Shown here: positions 7,621 to 9,432 of the stretch, piece by piece
Layout of the letters: each line of letters opens with the position of its first letter
Position numbering within the stretch: position 1 is the stretch's first letter
From: an uncultured Clostridium sp.
Lineage (GTDB): Bacteria > Bacillota_A > Clostridia > Lachnospirales > Lachnospiraceae
Assembly (NCBI GenBank): GCA_947174825.1
Contig: CAMWKN010000027.1
Coordinates: 1-9,432, forward strand
Direction of reading: 5' to 3'
DNA length: 9,432 bases
Program-made: the position numbers and the translations under genes
The notes under the pieces: model-generated
The model's database searches: none
Told to the model about the DNA's origin: nothing
What the model saw: the letters and a program-made list of their open reading frames with translations, nothing else

Positions 7621-9105
7621 ATGAAAAAGAGGATACTATTTATCATCTGGTCCTACAGTTATGGGGGAGGAGCAGAAGCACTTCTGACCACAATTGTAAA
7701 CCACCTGAATCCGCAAAAATATGAGATTGGGATTTTGGAGTATTATTATGCGGGTATTAAAAAGGAACCACTCAATGAAAGCATTGCATATTTGGGGGCA
7801 GTTACTTCCGAGGCAGATCCGGAGAGATTGAAGAAGTATTACTATTTGTTGAATGATCCTGACAGGATGATTGCCAAATATATTCCGTCGGATTATGATC
7901 TGTACGTATCTTTCAATTATCAGATACCCAGCTTTCTGCTTCCAAAGGGGAAAAGATGTGTTGCCTGGATTCATAGTGACATTTATGATCTTAAGGAAAA
8001 AAAAGCAGAGAAATATCTGCGTCTGCAGAACGAAGCTTTTAAGAAGGCTCAAAAGATTGTGTCAATAAGCAGACTGACAACAGAGTCGATAAAGGAACTT
8101 TGTCCCATGCACACAGATAAATTAGTGGAAATCTGTAATGGAGTGGACACGGATACGGTAAAGCGAAAAGCGGGAGAAACTACGGGAATTGTATTGGAGC
8201 ATCCCAATATCCTGTTTGTCGGCAGGCTTGAAGAGCGCAAAAATCCTGTGCGGTTGGTGAATGTATTGGAAATATTGCATAAGACCGGCAGGCATGTGCA
8301 CTTATATTATTTGGGGCAGGGTGAGCTGTCAAAAGAAATAGAACTGTTTTCATCACAAAAAGGGATGTCGGAATATATACATTTTTTAGGGTATCATCAG
8401 AATCCGTTTCCCGTTATGGCACAATGTGACGTGAGTTGTCTGTTATCCGGATCCGAGGGATTTAGCATGTCTCTGCTGGAAAGCGTTTCTTTAGGTAAAC
8501 CGTTCGTATCTTCTTACATAGGGGGCGCAACAACTCTGGCAGATGGCGGACTCTGCGGGAAAGTGATTGAAACGGATGAACAGGCGGCAGAAGCGATTGT
8601 ATACTGGCTGGAGCGGGATAAAGATGAGATAAAAAAGGGGTGTGAGGCATCAATAGAACGCTTTAAGCTGCCCAATTATATATATCAAATAGAGACTCTG
8701 TTTGACGAGATGCTGGAAATGGAAGAGGGGATATGTTCACAGTATGAATTTGACAGCCGTTTGGAATTAAAAGACAGGGAATACTACTATCATTTTCCGG
8801 TTGAGTATATTCAGAGAAATCAGAAAATTATTTTGTATGGAGCGGGCAAGGTTGGAACAGACTATTACAATTTTTTGAAAGAGAGTCATTATTGTTATTT
8901 GGCAGGGTGGGTAGATAAGGAATATCAGAAGTTAAAAGAAACGGGCAAAGAAGTATCTTCATTGGATACTATTAATGATATGCAGTATGACATGGTATTG
9001 ATTGCCCTTGCTAATAAAGAAATCGCGGGTACGATAATGGCAGATTTACAAAAGCGGGGTGTTTCAAAGGAAAAAATCATATGGTGTGAAGCAGGCTATA
9101 TCTGA
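7621..9105 (+). CDS. GT4-family glycosyltransferase with C-terminal Rossmann-like module
   Basis: A 494-residue GT-B-fold glycosyltransferase starting at ATG 7621, with AGGGGA at 7611-7616. The N-terminal domain opens RILFIIWSYSYGGGAEALL (4-22), the acceptor-side glycine loop. AWIHSD (115-120), IVSISRLT (146-153) and ICNGVD (171-176) lead into the donor domain, with ILFVGRLEERKNP (197-209), LYYLGQGEL (228-236), IHFLGYHQNPFPVMAQCDV (253-271) and SEGFSMSLLESVSLGKP (278-294). This last is the classic GT4 E-x7-E motif (Glu279 and Glu287). The GT part ends near 365. A Rossmann-like module follows at about 400-494: KIILYGAGKVGTDYY, LAGWVDKEYQ, QYDMVLIAL and KIIW. This extension is about 100 residues beyond normal GT4 length. 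It is cytosolic or membrane-peripheral, and the sugar specificity cannot be read. Its stop codon overlaps the ribosome binding site of the next gene. Confidence 0.92.
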   Translation: MKKRILFIIWSYSYGGGAEALLTTIVNHLNPQKYEIGILEYYYAGIKKEPLNESIAYLGAVTSEADPERLKKYYYLLNDPDRMIAKYIPSDYDLYVSFNYQIPSFLLPKGKRCVAWIHSDIYDLKEKKAEKYLRLQNEAFKKAQKIVSISRLTTESIKELCPMHTDKLVEICNGVDTDTVKRKAGETTGIVLEHPNILFVGRLEERKNPVRLVNVLEILHKTGRHVHLYYLGQGELSKEIELFSSQKGMSEYIHFLGYHQNPFPVMAQCDVSCLLSGSEGFSMSLLESVSLGKPFVSSYIGGATTLADGGLCGKVIETDEQAAEAIVYWLERDKDEIKKGCEASIERFKLPNYIYQIETLFDEMLEMEEGICSQYEFDSRLELKDREYYYHFPVEYIQRNQKIILYGAGKVGTDYYNFLKESHYCYLAGWVDKEYQKLKETGKEVSSLDTINDMQYDMVLIALANKEIAGTIMADLQKRGVSKEKIIWCEAGYI

Positions 9106-9114
9106 GGTGTAACA

Positions 9115-9432
9115 ATGAAAAGAAAAATAAGTGTAATAATACCTATATACAAAGGAAATTCGTTTATACCATATTTAGCGTATATATTGGAGGAAAATTG
9201 GAGAACTGCCAATAAAATCGAACCGATAAGCATTGAGATAATTTTGGTTAATGATTTCCCCGTTGAGAAACTGGAGATTAAAGAGCAGTGGATGAGAAAT
9301 ATTTCATGGATTGAAATAACAAATAAACAGAATTGCGGTATTCATTTTTCGAGAGTGCAGGGGTTACTTCATTCGTCAGGTGATTATGTATTATTTTTAG
9401 ATCAAGATGATAAAATCAGCCCTATATATATA
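9115..9432 (+). CDS. GT2-family glycosyltransferase, N-terminal fragment (3' end missing)
   Basis: The frame is open from ATG 9115 to the window end, giving 106 residues. GAGGTG at 9104-9109 is 5 bases from the ATG and overlaps the TGA of the previous gene, so the two are probably translationally coupled. Residues 4-12 (KISVIIPIY) form the first GT-A strand. IEIILVNDFP is the second conserved strand. NCGIHFSRVQGLLHSSGDYV precedes LFLDQDD, the DxD-type metal motif. The usual 'DDGSTD' turn is replaced by 'NDFPVEKLE', and the 'G..SRN.GL' helix by 'GIHFSRVQGL', so this belongs to a different GT2 subgroup from the two upstream. Whether it carries the C-terminal module of its neighbours cannot be seen. 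Confidence 0.85.
   Translation, partial: MKRKISVIIPIYKGNSFIPYLAYILEENWRTANKIEPISIEIILVNDFPVEKLEIKEQWMRNISWIEITNKQNCGIHFSRVQGLLHSSGDYVLFLDQDDKISPIYI

Noticed and set aside
7636..8052. Open frame of 138 codons on the minus strand
   Set aside because: It lies antisense within the GT4 gene, has no recognisable domain, and conflicts with clear coding on the + strand.
9423..9432. TATATATATA run at the end, as a repeat or assembly artefact
   Set aside because: It is only ten bases and is in frame with the GT2 coding sequence (Ile-Tyr-Ile). No adapter is visible at this end.

Overview
This window is a stretch of a cell-surface polysaccharide (capsule or exopolysaccharide) biosynthesis operon from a low-GC Gram-positive bacterium, most likely a gut-type clostridium such as a Lachnospiraceae member. 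That placement is inference. It rests on A+T-rich coding sequence, purine-rich Shine-Dalgarno sites of Bacillota type, some GTG starts, and the style of the proteins (TupA-like ATP-grasp, CapA-like protein, two-part GT2 enzymes). There is no rRNA, tRNA, CRISPR array or transposase to fix the taxonomy.

Bases 1-63 are not biological. They match an Illumina P5 / i5 index / Nextera Read-1 adapter with six scattered mismatches, so the real sequence starts at about base 64. All genes lie on the + strand in one tightly packed series, with gaps of roughly 9 to 65 bases and no convincing internal promoter or terminator. The order is: (1) the C-terminal end of a GT4 glycosyltransferase (64-401); (2) a TupA-like ATP-grasp protein with an N-terminal Rossmann-like module (432-1667); (3) a CapA-like metallophosphatase-fold protein (1689-3146); (4) a GT2 glycosyltransferase (3212-4570); (5) a second GT2 glycosyltransferase (4634-5824); (6) a cytosolic alkaline-phosphatase-fold protein resembling phosphoethanolamine and glycerol-phosphate transferases (5839-7590); (7) a GT4 glycosyltransferase (7621-9105); (8) the start of a third GT2 enzyme, cut off by the window end (9115-9432).

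Together the genes look like the cytoplasmic part of repeat-unit assembly. Five glycosyltransferases would add sugars to a carrier. The ATP-grasp enzyme could add an amino acid or other amine through an amide bond. The CapA-like and alkaline-phosphatase-fold proteins could remove or transfer other groups. No protein here has an evident membrane segment or signal peptide, so the flippase, polymerase or ABC exporter, initiating transferase and chain-length genes must lie outside the window.

The most striking feature is that all six complete proteins, from four unrelated catalytic families, carry an extra domain of about 90-100 residues of the same type. It has an opening strand with a motif like (I/V)(W/Y)GAGxxG, a second strand ending in Asp, and a closing 'disp...hhhh...L...G' half. 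It is N-terminal in two proteins and C-terminal in four. A shared Rossmann-like module on every enzyme of one pathway suggests a common ligand, a common docking partner or self-association. This is the best candidate in the window for an undescribed organising principle.
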